Part shown: positions 46,071 through 58,366 of the stretch, one piece after another
Layout of the letters: each line of letters begins with the position of its first letter
Numbering within the stretch: position 1 is the stretch's first letter
Source: Voacanga thouarsii
Lineage: Eukaryota > Streptophyta > Magnoliopsida > Gentianales > Apocynaceae
NCBI GenBank assembly: GCA_026120185.1
Contig: JANUWF010002425.1
Coordinates: forward strand, 620,001-684,000
Direction of reading: 5' to 3'
DNA length: 64,000 nucleotides
Program-made: the position numbers and the translations under genes
The notes under the pieces: model-generated
What the model saw: only the letters and a program-made list of their open reading frames with translations
Database searches by the model: none
Told to the model about the DNA's origin: nothing

Positions 46071-48398
46071 CCGAATACCCTCTCCCTCTTGGCCGAATGA
46101 ATTCTTCACCAATAGCCATGCTTTCTTCATCTCTCTTGGATGGATCTAGTTATCTAGGAGTTGAGATCCATTCGAAACTCTTTCAAGGTACTCATCAATC
46201 AAGTAAGCCTTTTCAACCCTCCTTTTTAATTCTAGATTTTTGTCTCTAGGATGATGTTGGTACGAGATGGATTATGAATAGGATTTGAGCATGTATTGTT
46301 GTGATGAGTTAAGATTGAAGCATGAATAAATGTGTGTATATGATGGAGATGGGATTTATGCATGAGTTGGTTATCTTGGTTGATTATATGGTGTTTTTAG
46401 GGTTTAATGCATGTCTCCATATGGTGAGTAGTATTTGTGATCAAGTATGCTAGAGATTATGTCACATATGGTGAATAGGATTTATATTCATGACTGTTAA
46501 AGCCTTGATTATGTTTATGCTAGTAGAGGTTGGATCATACCTTGGTAAATTTAGATCTATGCTTTTATTCATGATTTGGATGAGTTGATGAATTGAAGTG
46601 GAGTATATGTTCATGATTGTGGTTAGCAATAGAAATATGATCATGATCTAGTTATCCCTAAGCTAATTTTATTTTATCAATAAAATATTTAATATTATAA
46701 TTTTTGCTAATAAGGTAGACTTGGATTATTATATATAATAAGGATATTTTAGTCAAATAAATGATAGCTTTTATTTCAAGAAATAAAATATATAGATATT
46801 ATATATAATAATAATATCAAATAAATCCTTTTATATAAATAATCATAATAAGTAAAATATTAATTTTATAAGTCTTATATTCATAAATATCATTAAAATT
46901 TATTATCTTTTAATCAAAACCTATTAAAATTTATTTAGTATCTTTCAATCAAGACCCATTAAAATTTATTTTCAACTAATTTTAGTTATCAATTATTTTC
47001 AAACAATTAATTATTAATAAATCATTATTTTACCTAATACCACCTAGGACTCTTCATCAAATGAACTCTAAATTATTCTTAGCAAGATGTAAACCTTCAA
47101 CTTATTAGTACCTATTTCCCGAAACAATAATTATTTTAAATATCAAATTACACTTAGCTTATAAACCCTTTTTATTTATTATTTGGCCTTAAAGCTTGGG
47201 ACACTAGGATCATGGTAGTAGTGAGTTGAGCTAGCTTTATTTGTGAAAGTGGATTTTAGCTTGAGATTAATTATGGTTTGTATTTACCCCAGGCAGGGTT
47301 AGGTCAGCTGTTGAAGACCTTTATTTTATCTCAAGCTAAGGATCAGGTAAGCTCCTACATAAAACCTGATTGATGTAAAATGTTTATTATGGCAAGCCAA
47401 ATGTAGAGTGTATGGACACTCATTTCTGTAAAGGAAATTGAGGACTGACTCTTTTCTTATTTCAGTCAAACAAATTATTTAAAAATTAATAAGCAGATTT
47501 ACTCAAACTCAAAACTCTTTCCAAAACTGATTTTGACAAAATCCTTAATTGCCATTTTAATGTGGAACTGTATTTTGTTCATTTTCCCAATTGGGATATG
47601 TTACATTGAGTACTCAATAAGGGTGGACTGCTAGGACTAGTTTTTGAAGGGTTAGGGTGAGTCTCTCAGTAAGAGGCCACCTTTGAGGGGTAAGTCCTCC
47701 CCGGACAGGATGTTAGTCCGGTAGGTCGTGCCGGTTCGAGCTAGCAGTTTTTTTTTTCAGTCAAGTGACTGTGTGTTGCCGGAATGGACAACCGATTGTT
47801 GTTTGGGTATAAAGAAGGAGGTGTATCTTGCCCGGTAGGCCGATCACCTACCTTTTGTCAGTCTGCACAAAGTGTCGGCTTTCTGACCGGTTATAGGGCA
47901 CAACGTGTGGTAACTCATGATCATTTCTTTTTAGTGGTTGATTTTATTGATTTTGTATGGTTGGAAAAGCTAAAACACCACTCTTGATTTTGACTAATGT
48001 TTATTGCTTGCCAGTATTTCTCTTATAAAGATTTATACTTTGCATTCACGAACTGTTTTCACTGGACATTCAAAGTACACACGGACTTACTGAGATTTTT
48101 GTCTCATCACCCGTTTCACCATGATTTCAGGTCGATCCTGTAGTAGGGATGAGTAGCTAGTTATTGCCTGCCTTGGAAGAAATGTTATTATTTATTTTTG
48201 TGTAATGCTTTGGGAGCTGAGAGTGAATAATTTTATTCTGGATTTATTTTTGAATTATTGGGATGTAATAAGATTTAGGTTTTAAATTATTATTTTTATT
48301 CCATTATGTTAATTGTGTGTCCTAGTTATAAAGACCCCTTATCCTTTGGATGGGGCGACATCCCCGGTCCTTTTGGGCCTAGGTAGTGGGGTGTTACA

Positions 48399-48403
48399 CA
48401 TGA
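48399..48403. other. Solo1 target site duplication, right
   Basis: CATGA, matching 44066-44070. Confidence 0.88.
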
Positions 48404-48735
48404 TAGGAGTATCCTAATCCTACTCTTGTGCCCTACAAAAATTTTCAAGGGAATCCATACCCTTCTTGATCCTTAGTTTTTCCTACTTCTTAATTCATTA
48501 GCTTGGTCAATTTGTTCTAGCCAATTTCATTCCAGAAAATTTTAGTAAAGTGCTGTGTCTTTGAAGGTTCAAAAATGTCTAACTATAAGACATCTTATGG
48601 ACTGAAAATGGGTAGGAGTTAGGGAAGGTTCCCAAGAGATTAAACTCCATGGTTGAACCATCAAAACCCCACTCTAGCTATGTTCATTTTCTTCATGAAG
48701 TAATTTGGAATTTTTCTAGCTTCTTGTGCATTCAA
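48404..48735 (+). repeat. Gy5 3' LTR, segment 2
   Basis: TAGGAGTATCCTAATCC onward resumes the Gy5 LTR: the order matches Gy4 at 36230-36560 and Solo1 at 44490-44820. It ends at GCATTCAA, where Solo2 begins. Confidence 0.85.
48731..48735. other. Solo2 target site duplication, left
   Basis: TTCAA, matched at 63961-63965. The uninterrupted site in Solo1 (about 44817) reads CCTTCAAGGTGTCG, confirming the join. Confidence 0.88.
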
Positions 48736-49349
48736 TGTAACACCCCGCTACCTAGGCCTGCCAGGGCCGGGGATGTCGCCCCGTCCAAAAGACAAGGGGT
48801 CTTTATAACTAGGTCACCCAAATAAAATAGTGGATTAAAATAATACTTTAACTCAAAAATTTATTATATCACAAGAATAAATCCAAGAATAAATCCATGA
48901 ATTCCTAAACACAAATCCATAAATAAAAATTATCCACTCTCAACTCCCCAAAGCAATACATAAGAATAAATGACAACATTCTCTTCCAAGGCAGATAACA
49001 CTAGCTACTCATCCCCACAGCAGGATCGACCTGAAATCATGGTAAAAAGAGTGATGAGACAGAAATCTCAGTAAGCCCCGTGTGTGAATTGGGCTAAAAA
49101 GACAAAACACTTTTCATGATGCATGCACTAGCAGTATATCAAAAGCTTGTCATGCCTTCTTTACAAATTTAACTCTCACTTTTTGGAAGATAGTAGTAAG
49201 AAGTCATGAAGAAAAATGCTCTTAAAATATTCTGTTTGGATAGATATGAATAATTAAAAGATATTGAGCTTCGAATAAAATTCCAATGACACTTTAAAAT
49301 AGTTCCACGAAAATAGCTCATCAATTTAAGCAACCAAGTTAATCTGACA

Positions 49350-49461
49350 GGGCACAGCGGTGGCTCTCACACCAGGTGAAGCACTTGATCCCCAACACCT
49401 GGTGAAAGGGCACAGAGGTGGCTCTCACTTCTGTGAAGCACTTGACCCCCAACACCTGGTA
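49350..49461. repeat. 57-bp tandem duplication in Solo2
   Basis: Two adjacent copies of GGGCACAG(C/A)GGTGGCTCTCAC... ending CCCCAACACCTGGT. The second copy has a short change after CTCAC. Solo1 lacks it, so it arose after the copies separated. Confidence 0.85.
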
Positions 49462-51823
49462 GGTGTACATCCTACCGAGTGGGATACTCCTCCCTCTCTC
49501 ACTCAATCCAAACCGGTTGTCCCACTTCTGGCCGTTAATTCTACTAGAACCTCGTTGCTAGCTAAGGACGGCTCAACCTTCTATACTGACGCCCTGATCG
49601 AAAAGAGTCAACCTCTCGGAGGTGGCCACTTGCCGAGAGATATCCCCAGACCAACCAAAGGCTAGTATAAAAGCCTAGCCCCCATTGAGTACTCAACGTT
49701 ATTCAATCTTCACAATTCATAAGGCTCCAAGGTGGAATCTCCAAAATTAGCTCAATACAGTTCCAAACAACATTTTTCAACTCGTACAAAAATTTTAGAA
49801 GGCATGGTTTTAAGTCAATAATTTATTCCACAAATTCATAGTGGATGAGCCACATGCTCAAATAAGTCATGCTGTGATTTTCAAAAATTAGATGCATGCC
49901 TAAAAGTTTATCTCTCGCATATTCAAAACAAATCAAAATGTTTGATGCTTGGCTCCTAAGTCATGCCTGACACATTTTAAAAATTTATAAATCTAGAAGT
50001 TTCTAAAATTAGAAGTTTTCCAAATGTAGAAAGTTTCCAAAATAAGAGGTTCCAAATATAGAGGTTTTCAAAATCAGCTACCATGCTAAAATTTCGTATT
50101 TGCAAAAGATACTCACCAACCTTACTTTCAAACCAAGATAATAAAATAAAATCAATTTCATGAATGCAAGGGAACTTACCTTATCCTTAAGCTTAGGGTA
50201 TGAACTCTAGTAGGTTGGTCCCTACCCTTGACAATCTTCTAAATCTATCAAAGAGTTCATATAAATTAATTACAACACTTTCTAGATCATGCCAAAAGAA
50301 AATCAAGTCCAAAATCGACTTTCACAAATAAAACAAACTCAACTAACTACTACCATGATCCTAGTGTCCCAAGCTTTAAGGCCAAATAATAAATAAAAAG
50401 GGTTTATAAGCTAAGTCTAATTTGATATTTAAAATAATTAGTGTTTTGGAAAATACGTACTAATAAGTTGAAGGTTTAAATCTTGTTAAGAAAGATTTAG
50501 AGTTTATTTGATGAAGAGTCCTAGGTGGAATTAGGTAAAATAATGATTTATTAATAATTTAGTTGTTAGAAAATAAATGATAACTAAAATTAGTTGAAAA
50601 TAAATTTAATGAGTCTTGCTTGAAAGACAATAAATAAATTTTTAATGGGTTTTGATTAAAAGATAATAATTAAATTTTTAATAATAAATATTTTACTAAT
50701 TATGCTTGTTTCCATAAAAGGCTTTATTTGATATTATCATTCTATATATAATATCTATATATTTTATTTTCTAGAAAAAGCTATTATTTATTTGACTAAA
50801 ATATCCTTATTATATATAATAATCGAAATTTACCCCTCCTAGGGTTTTTTGGAAATTACTAGCAAAATCCCATTATGAAATATTTTATTCATGAAATAAA
50901 AATTAGTTTAGAGACAACTAGGTTATGATCATATTTCTATGGCTAACCACAATCATGAGCATATATAATCCTTCAATTCATCAAATCATCCAAATCATGT
51001 ATATAAGCATAGATCTAGACTTACTAAGGCATGATCTAACTATTACTAGCATAAATATAATCATAGCTTCAATAATCACACAAGAATATAATTCCTATTC
51101 ATCATAGATGACATAATCTCTAGCATACTTGATCATGGAGACATACATCAAACCCTAGAACACCATATATTCAACCAAGATAAGCAACTCATGCAAAAAT
51201 CCCATCTCCAACATATTCATACATATATTCATGCTTCAATCTCAACTCATCACAACAATATATACTCAACCCTATTCATGATTCATCTTCTATCAACATC
51301 ATCCTAGAGACATGAGTCTAGAATTTAAAAGAAGGGTTAAAAAGGCTTACTTGATTGATGAATACCTTGAAGGAGTTTCGAATGAATCTAAACCCCTAGA
51401 TGCCTAAATCCGTCCAAAGGAGATGAAGGAAGCATGTCCATGGTTGACGAAATCATTCGACCAAGAGAGAGAGAGAGAGAGAGAAAAGAGAAGAAGAGAG
51501 TACATTAGCATGTTTAATCACACATATATTCATTAGAGGTCAAAGATTAGCGAAGATGAAGTTGATTGAAGAAACCTACCTTGAAGGTGTTCTTGAGCTT
51601 TCACAAAATTTCTGGTTTTTTATCTAAAAGAGCAAGTTGGATTTTGTAGTTTGATGTTAAAAATGGCACGGATGGACTCACAGCAATGAATAGATGAAGT
51701 CTGGAATTTTTAGAGGTGGTTTGAAGTGATTTGGGGTGGTATTAGGTGAAAGGAAGTAGTAGGTGTTCTTGGTGTAGTGTGTGTGTTCTTGGAGATTGAA
51801 GGGAATTGAGAGATTGTAATGTA

Positions 51824-51828
51824 GAGCT
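51824..51828. other. Gy6 target site duplication, left
   Basis: GAGCT, matched at 62335-62339. Confidence 0.92.
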
Positions 51829-54800
51829 TGTAACACCCCACGACTACGTACCCTAAAAGGGCGGGGATGTCGCCCCGTCCCGTAGGACAAGGGGTCTTTA
51901 GAACGAGGTATAAAATATAAAGGCAATCTCCAAAAGGATCAACTTAGATAAATAAAGAAATATTCTTATTACATCAGGCTCGACTTGGAGCAAAACGGAA
52001 TAAAACAAAATATTGTTTAGAAGCATAAGCAATAAATGTCTCCTAGAACGGATAGAGAAAATAGCAAAAGCTCCAACTATTACATGCCCCGCTGACTTAG
52101 CACAATCTATCTCCTGAAAACAAGATGTAAAACAGTGTGAGAATAAATCTTAGTAAGTCCTGTGTGTGCACATGGTGTTTTTAAATAGTTCGTGTATGCA
52201 AAGTGTAAAACATTCGTAAAAATAATTTGGCAAGTCATAAACAATCTCTTTTCGCAAGGAGTGGGTTTTTCTCATTGTCACACTTTGTACAAAATAAATC
52301 CTCCACTCGGATAAAAGTCATGTTACCACACGTTGGGCTCCATGAGAACAAATTGGCCAAGGCACCACACTTTGTGCACCTTGTCCAGACTAGATTACCA
52401 CACGTTGGGCGTTCTGATCAAGGTGAGTGTACAGCCCACCGGGTGAGATACTCCTCCATCTCTACACCCAACAAAACCATCCGGGTGTCCATGTCGGGAA
52501 TATAAATAATACATTTCAGGTATAATGCTAGCTCGGACTGGCCTGACCAACAAACACTGTCGCCTTTTCAAGCAGAGTTCATCTTCTGGAGGTGGCCTCC
52601 TGCCAGAAGACTTACGCTAGCCCTCCAAGACTAGTATTGTTAGCCTACCCTTATTGAGTACTCAACGAATCCGTCAATTCCTGATTCAAAATATTTCCAA
52701 ACCTTGGCTTTGTAAAACGTGATTTTCTTTAAAAGAGATTTCTAAAAATTCAAGGAAAAGAATAGTTTTCTTGATAAAACCGTTAGTTTGACAAAACCGT
52801 TTAAAGAATAAATATCCACGTTTACAACCCAAGCAAACACAGTTTAACAATAGCTTTACAAAGCTTCACAACATAGACTTGCCATCACAACCTTTAACAA
52901 AACAGTTTATAAAAGGACTTACCATCACAACGTTTAATAAAAGAGTTTATGCAAGGACTTACTTGATATGCCTCAGATAAATGCGATAAAAATCACCGCT
53001 GGCTTTCCTCAATTATCCTCCTGATCTAAACCATATAATATCATGATCAGGGTCTCAGTTAATTCAAACATGCTCTAATCCCATTTATTTTCATAACAAT
53101 TCGCAATCTCCTATTTAATTCCAAGTAAACTATTCAATCCTCAAAAATCAAATACTACGACCACATGTTTATCTCGCTAATAAATACCATTAAACTTTAC
53201 TTTCGACATCAAGGGAGGGTATTCCCTTACCTTGCAACTACCGGGTAATGAGGTCTCGATGCTCCTATGGTGATCGTCCCGAGTTCGCTTGAAAAGAAGA
53301 GAGAAGCTACCTCCTTTGCTTCACTTGACCAAAAATTTAAGAAGAAGAGGAAATCAACCTCTATAGGGTGTGAAGGGTAGAAGAAAGAGAAAAGAACCCC
53401 TAGAGAAAACGGCAACAAGAGGTTGAAACGATTTGTGCTTACCTTAAGGTGTGTTCGATTTTTGCTTGGAACAACTCTTGTATTTTCGAAAATTTGCAAA
53501 GAGAAGTTGCTGAAATTTTTGTGCAGAATGGAGAGGGTAAACGGTGGTTATGATTTAAAGTTGGAGAAGATTGGTTTAGGGTTAGATGCTGATGTTTAGA
53601 TAGACTCCTAATGGCTTTAGGTTTCTTGGACAGCAAGAGCGAAATTTCAGCTTGCGCGCGGCTCCTTGCTGCCGATTTTAGGGGAGTTTTATGGAAGGAA
53701 AAATTCTGCAATTTGCTCCTCTAAGTTGGCCGAAACACTGCTCAAAGGAAGGGCTGATTGTGTTCAGAATTTTGGGCCAAACAAGGAAGAGTTTGAGTGA
53801 GTTTTGATGACTGAAAATCCTGTGCATGTGCTGTGAAAATCGCTGAACAAGAGGAGAATAAATTCTGGATTTTTCAAGCTGTATTCTGCCGAAATTTCCA
53901 GGGAAAAGGTGAGGGTTTTAGGCGCTGAAATTGGCTTAATCAACAAGGAGTTTTGGTAGGTTTTGGAGTGTACAGCTGGACGGAAATTTCTGTGCAAGCT
54001 GGCCGAATTTTCTGGTTTCCAAGCTGCCGAAAATCAGTAATTTTTGGTGATAGAAATTCTGGTTTTGTGCAATTAGGGTAGTTGAATTATTAAGGAGTGT
54101 TTTAGGTGGTTTGAGCTAGGATTTTTCAGAGTTGGTTTGTAACTATAGTTGGCTGGAATTTCGGACAGCTTATGTAGATACAAAGCTGCCGAAATTCAGT
54201 TAGGAAAAGGAAGAAATCCTAGTTGAATTTGGATTGAAATAAAATCTGGTTTTATCAAGGATTTGGATATGATTTCCTCTAGTCCTAGAAGAGTCTAGAT
54301 TAAGCTACAAGTCCTCCAAGAAGTGGCGGCACTTGCTGGAATTTTTTTCCAGATTTTTAGTTAACATTCTAGAATTAAAATCAAAAAGATTTCCTACTAG
54401 GAAAAGGATTCATTAATTCCACCTATCCATGGCAACATCTATCTAACTAAAATCAAGCAAATGTTTTAATTACTAGCTAGGGTTTTTTCGAAAATCCTAA
54501 GGAACACAAGCTGAAAATTAAAGGTGAACTTTATTCATATCAAAGTCCTTGAATTTAGAAAATAAATATAGAGACTTATTTCCTTAGAGTAAAAATACTA
54601 AAATTTCTCTAGGATAGCTAGATTCTTTTTCGGCCAAGATAAGAAATGGTCTAAAGAAAAGAATTTCAAGAAGAGAAACTTACTTCACAAAAGGTAGGAT
54701 TCAAACTCGGGTCACCGAAGGAAATCACCAACCTCCCCGCTGTTCCAAAATAACTCCAATGCTAATTTTTCTACAAGAAGTTCTTACCACCCCAATACTC

Positions 54801-55009
54801 GTCCTTCCAAATCTTCGACCAAACCTCCCTTAACCAAATCTTTAACAACACAACTATTTCACGTCAATTAATTCAAATGCAAGAGTAACGGAAAAATTCA
54901 CATGCATCCATACAAATAAAATTATTCTAGCTACCACATAAAATGCAAGATGCTATGCAATGCATGACTTTTTCCCATAGTTAAAGGTGGTTTTGGGCGG
55001 GGTATTACA
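51829..55009 (-). repeat. Gy6 3' LTR
   Basis: 3.18 kb. Contains the hairpin CGGGGATGTCGCCCCG (51862-51877), the palindrome TTGAGTACTCAA (52654-52665), three ~36-base direct repeats around ACCACACGTTGGGC (about 52318-52425), and a tRNA-like segment (54690-54775). The polypurine tract (minus strand AAGGGGGAGGGGA) follows at 55010-55023. Confidence 0.92.
54690..54775 (-). other. tRNA-like segment in Gy6 3' LTR
   Basis: The minus strand has GAGTTTGAATCC (a B box with one change). The A-box-like TGGAACAGCGGGGAGG lies about 45 bases before it. Confidence 0.5.
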
Positions 55010-55043
55010 TCCCCTCCCCCTTAAGAGAATTTCATCCCGAAAT

Positions 55044-56377
55044 TCAGATTTCATACCCTTCGAGTATACCCGGATACTTTCGTCTTAACCATTCCTCCGT
55101 TTCCCACGTTGCATCCTGTGCTCCATGATGATCCCAAAGTATCTTCACTATGGGTATCTGCTTGTTTCAGAGCGTCTTAATACTCCGCTCCAAGATCTTG
55201 ACGGGTCTCTCCACATAACTCAGATTAGGTTGCAACTCCAACGGTTCCTCATTGAGTACATGACTCGGATCGGGATTGTACCTTTTCAACTGAGAGACAT
55301 GGAATACGTCATGCATCCCGATTAGGCCATCAGGTAGGTCTAGTCGGTAGGCAACCGATCCAATTTACTCCAATATCGGGAATGGTCCTAAATACCTAGG
55401 ACTCAACTTCCCTCCCTTCGGATGTTTTAGGATTCCTCTTCTAGGAGTCAACTTCAAGAATGCACGGTCACCTACTTGGAACTCCAATTCCCTCCTCCTA
55501 GTGTCTGCATAACTTTTTTGTCTGCTTTGTGCTGCCCTTAACCTTTCCCGAATTAACTTAATCTTGTCGGTAATCTCCTGAATGCATACTTCACCAGTCT
55601 TTTTAACGTTCCCTTCTTCTGTCCATCCCCAGTATATCGGTACCTGGCATTTTTTCCCATACAGTGCTTCGTACGGCGCCATTCCGATCGACGCCTGATA
55701 GCTGTTGTTATATACTAACTCCGCATGCGGTAAAGACTCAATCCACTTGTCTCCAAAGTCCAAAATACATGCTCAGAGCATGTCTTCCAGTATCTGAATG
55801 ACTCTTTCGGATTGACCATCAGTCTGCGGATGAGCAGAGGTACTGAATTTCAGGGTCGTGCCCAAGGACTCCTGGAACTTACCCCAGAACCTTGAAGTGA
55901 ATCTAGGTCCCTATCCGACACGATGCTCGACGGTACACCATGCAACCTTACAATTTCTCGGGTATATGTCTGAGCCAACTTTTCCATCGAGTCCCTTACG
56001 TTTACCGGTATGAAATGCGCTGTCTTGGTCAATCGGTCCACTACCACCCAGATCGCATCTTTGTGTGACTTGGTCATCGGAAGGCCAGTCACAAAGTCCA
56101 TGGTCACCTCTTCCCATTTCCATTCGGGAATCGGTAACGGTTGCAGTAAACCTGCAGACTTCTTATGCTCCATCTTAACCTTCTGGCATGTCAGACAAGT
56201 TGACACATGCCGAACTACATCCCTCTTCATTCCAGCCCACCAATATTTCCTCTTCAAGTCTTGGTACATCTTTACCTCCCCAGGGTGTATGGTGTATTCG
56301 CTCTTGTGCGCTTCGCCCAGTATCCTCTTCCTTAAGTCTTGGATGTCCGGTACACAAATCCAGTCCCGAAAGTACAA
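55044..56377 (-). pseudogene. Gy6 integrase with chromodomain
   Basis: The zinc region (HKSEYTIHPGEVKMYQDLK, then CLTCQKVKMEH) and the core (MDFVTGLPMTKSHKDAIW, VVVDRLTKTAHFIPVNV, IVSDRD) lie in 55850-56377. A one-base loss at about 55913 shifts the frame just after the second catalytic Asp. The rest continues to the Glu region (TDGQSERVIQ) and, in 55365-55763, HAELVYNNSYQASIGMAPYE and LGPFPILE. A TAA or similar stop near 55364 precedes the chromodomain end, which closes WETEEW... and stops at 55044. Active in principle only if these breaks were absent. Confidence 0.9.
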
Positions 56378-56965
56378 TACCCCTTCCTCATCGGTTCGGA
56401 AATCTCCTCCTCTTCTCGTGATCTCTTTCTCCCTGAAAGTGTGAAATTCTGTACTGCCCTATTGACCTGATACAATTTCCTGGTCCAGATCGGGTTTCAG
56501 GGTCAGGTTGCTCACGCAGATCTTCCCCTTTTGCACTTGCGCCTCTTTCTCCAGGATATCCTGGACTGCCAACACCTCCTGTATTCTCAAGTGTGCCATT
56601 TTCACCTTTCGACTTAGTGCGTCTGCTACCACATTCGCTTTACCCGGATGATAGTTAATGGGGCACTTATATTCTTCTAGGAACTCCATCCACCTATGCT
56701 GCCGGAGATTCAAGTCCTTTTGCGTAAAGATATATTTCAAACTCTTATGGTCCGTGAAAACCTCGTATTGTGCACCATACCAGTAATGTCGCCATTTCTT
56801 CAAGGCAAACACTATAGCTGCTAGCTCTAGGTCATGCGTGGGATAATTAACTTTATGCGGCTTTAGCTTTCTAGATGCATAGGCTATGACTTTCCCTTCC
56901 TGCATCAGCACAGCTCCTAGTCTTTCCTTGGATGCATCTATATAGAGTGCATAGGGCTTATCAGC
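56378..56965 (-). pseudogene. Gy6 RNase H, joined directly to gag by deletion
   Basis: The frame enters at [19 protein letters not shown] immediately after gag linker sequence, then [40 protein letters not shown] and [20 protein letters not shown]. Compared with Gy3, about 1.6 kb covering the gag end, protease and RT is missing, with a GAG trinucleotide shared at the join (about 56966). A TAG follows IVSGQ at about 56456. RNase H degrades RNA in RNA-DNA hybrids and here has lost its RT partner. Confidence 0.88.
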
Positions 56966-58044
56966 CTCCCATTGGCTGGGTCGGCGTGGTCTTCTCAGTC
57001 CTTAAGGGTTTGGGGCAGACGTTCCTCAGATGTCCTGGGTCTTCGCAGTTGAAACACCTTCTCACACCCCCGCTACCCCAACAATTTCTCTCAGTGTGGC
57101 CTCGCTTCCCACACAGTCGGCAGTTCAGGCTGCCTTGCATTGATCCGGCTACAGGCACTCGGGGGCTGCTTACCCCGATTTCCCCACAACATAGAACCCA
57201 CAGGTCGCTTATTGCCTGAAGGCCTCATGGGTGGACGACTTGGTTGAATGGGTCGGTTCACCGGTCGGTGCTGATCTTCATTCTCCATCCGAGAAGCTGC
57301 GTCCACAGCGGCAGTGTATGTCGTTGGCGGGGATGGAGCCAACGCCCTCCTCAAATCTGGCCTTAGCCCTTTCACGAATTGCCGGGTGCGCTTCTGCTCC
57401 GTATCTACCAAGCACTTGCAGTACTTGGACAACTGCATGAATCGGGCTGCATATTGGGCCACAGTCATGCCTTCCTGCCTGAGGGTCTGGAATTCGTCCT
57501 CCCTCTTCTCAGCCACCCATCGAGGAATGTACTCGGCCCGGAAAGCCTCCGTAAAATAGTCCTAGGTCCATTCCTGCTCCTGCTTCTCCCAATCACCCCG
57601 TACTCGCTGCCACCATGCCCGAGACGGTCCCCTTAGCCGAAAAGCAGCAAACGTCACCATCCTCTCTTCCGAGTACTGCAGAGTAGCGAAAATGTCCTCC
57701 ATCTGCTCAATCCATTGCTCGGATTTCTCATCTTGTTCCACCTCCCCCTGGAATGTGGGAGGTTGGAACTTCAGGAAACGCTCTAGGGCCTCATCCTCTC
57801 CCCGCGGTGGTTTCCTAGCCACCTTATCCACCTTTTTAGTCAAGTTCTGTAGGATTGAGGCCATCTTGTCGAAAGCCTGACCCATGGTTACATCTCGTGA
57901 CCTCTCCGAAGCCAATTCCTGCTCACGTGGTAGGTGCTCCTCCACGTCGGGGGTGGAATGATGCACCTACTCAAATTCCGGGGTGGAGGATGCACTCTCC
58001 TGCACCGTTCTGCTATGCACAACTGTTCGGCGTCTTGGTGCCAT
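56966..58044 (-). pseudogene. Gy6 gag
   Basis: Starts at 58044 (MAPRRRTVVHSRTVQESA). TAG stops fall at about 57968 and 57560 (a Trp codon changed to TAG), and a frameshift lies near 57160. Capsid features: AFDKMASILQNLTKKVDKVA, FAAFRLRGPSRAWWQRV, YIPRWVAEKREDEFQTLRQ, QYAARFMQLSKYCKCLVD. Two zinc knuckles are intact: CRLCGKRGHTERNC and CFNCEDPGHLRNVC. It is otherwise typical of the Gy3 gag. The deletion join follows the second knuckle by about 20 residues. Confidence 0.9.
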
Positions 58045-58366
58045 CTTAATCACATTCATTCAGGGTCAGATAGTTATCAAGGGGAAAAAGAATATGCTTA
58101 GGTGCATGATTAGTTGATAGTAATGTACTCATCTAAAAGAGAATGTGATGATAATGTGCAGAGATAAATCAAGTAATAAACGAAACTCATGCTTGTCATA
58201 TAAACCATTCCTTGCAGAAAAGAAGGGGTCATCTCATACGATACCTTTTTTATTTAAAAGGATTAACAGGCCCTATGAGCCACATGCTCCCTTAAGAAAA
58301 AGATAAACAAACAAAGGTATGCAACTTCCAAAGAAAGAAAGAGTAAAAGCTGCTGGTCTTCTATGT
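58045..58366 (-). other. Spacer between extra ORF and gag of Gy6
   Basis: About 320 bases without a long ORF, homologous to 33332-33650 of Gy3. No splice site or internal ribosome entry could be judged by eye. Confidence 0.6.

Larger units (their letters stand above)
44071..48398 (+). mobile_element. Solo1: solo LTR of the Gy4/Gy5 family
   Basis: A 4.33-kb LTR, TGTGAAACCCC...GGGGTGTTACA, flanked by the duplication CATGA, with no internal domain. It is therefore a product of LTR-LTR recombination after a full insertion. It interrupts an LTR of its own family in the same orientation. Features include a tRNA-like segment (44312-44390), a TATA-like run and (CT)n tract (45980-46070), an AT-rich part (46640-47060), the palindrome TTGAGTACTCAA (47606-47617) and the terminal hairpin GGGGCGACATCCCC (48352-48365). 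ORFs inside are not considered genes. Confidence 0.9.

Noticed and set aside
52227..52505. 92-codon ORF in the Gy6 3' LTR, also at 59543-59821 in the 5' LTR
   Set aside because: Presence in both LTRs follows from their recent common origin, and the frame spans the triplicated repeat; no independent sign of coding.
53439..53997. Minus-strand ORFs of 77-90 codons repeated at 60763-61322
   Set aside because: Again both LTR copies of one element; the products are low in information and match no known family by eye.
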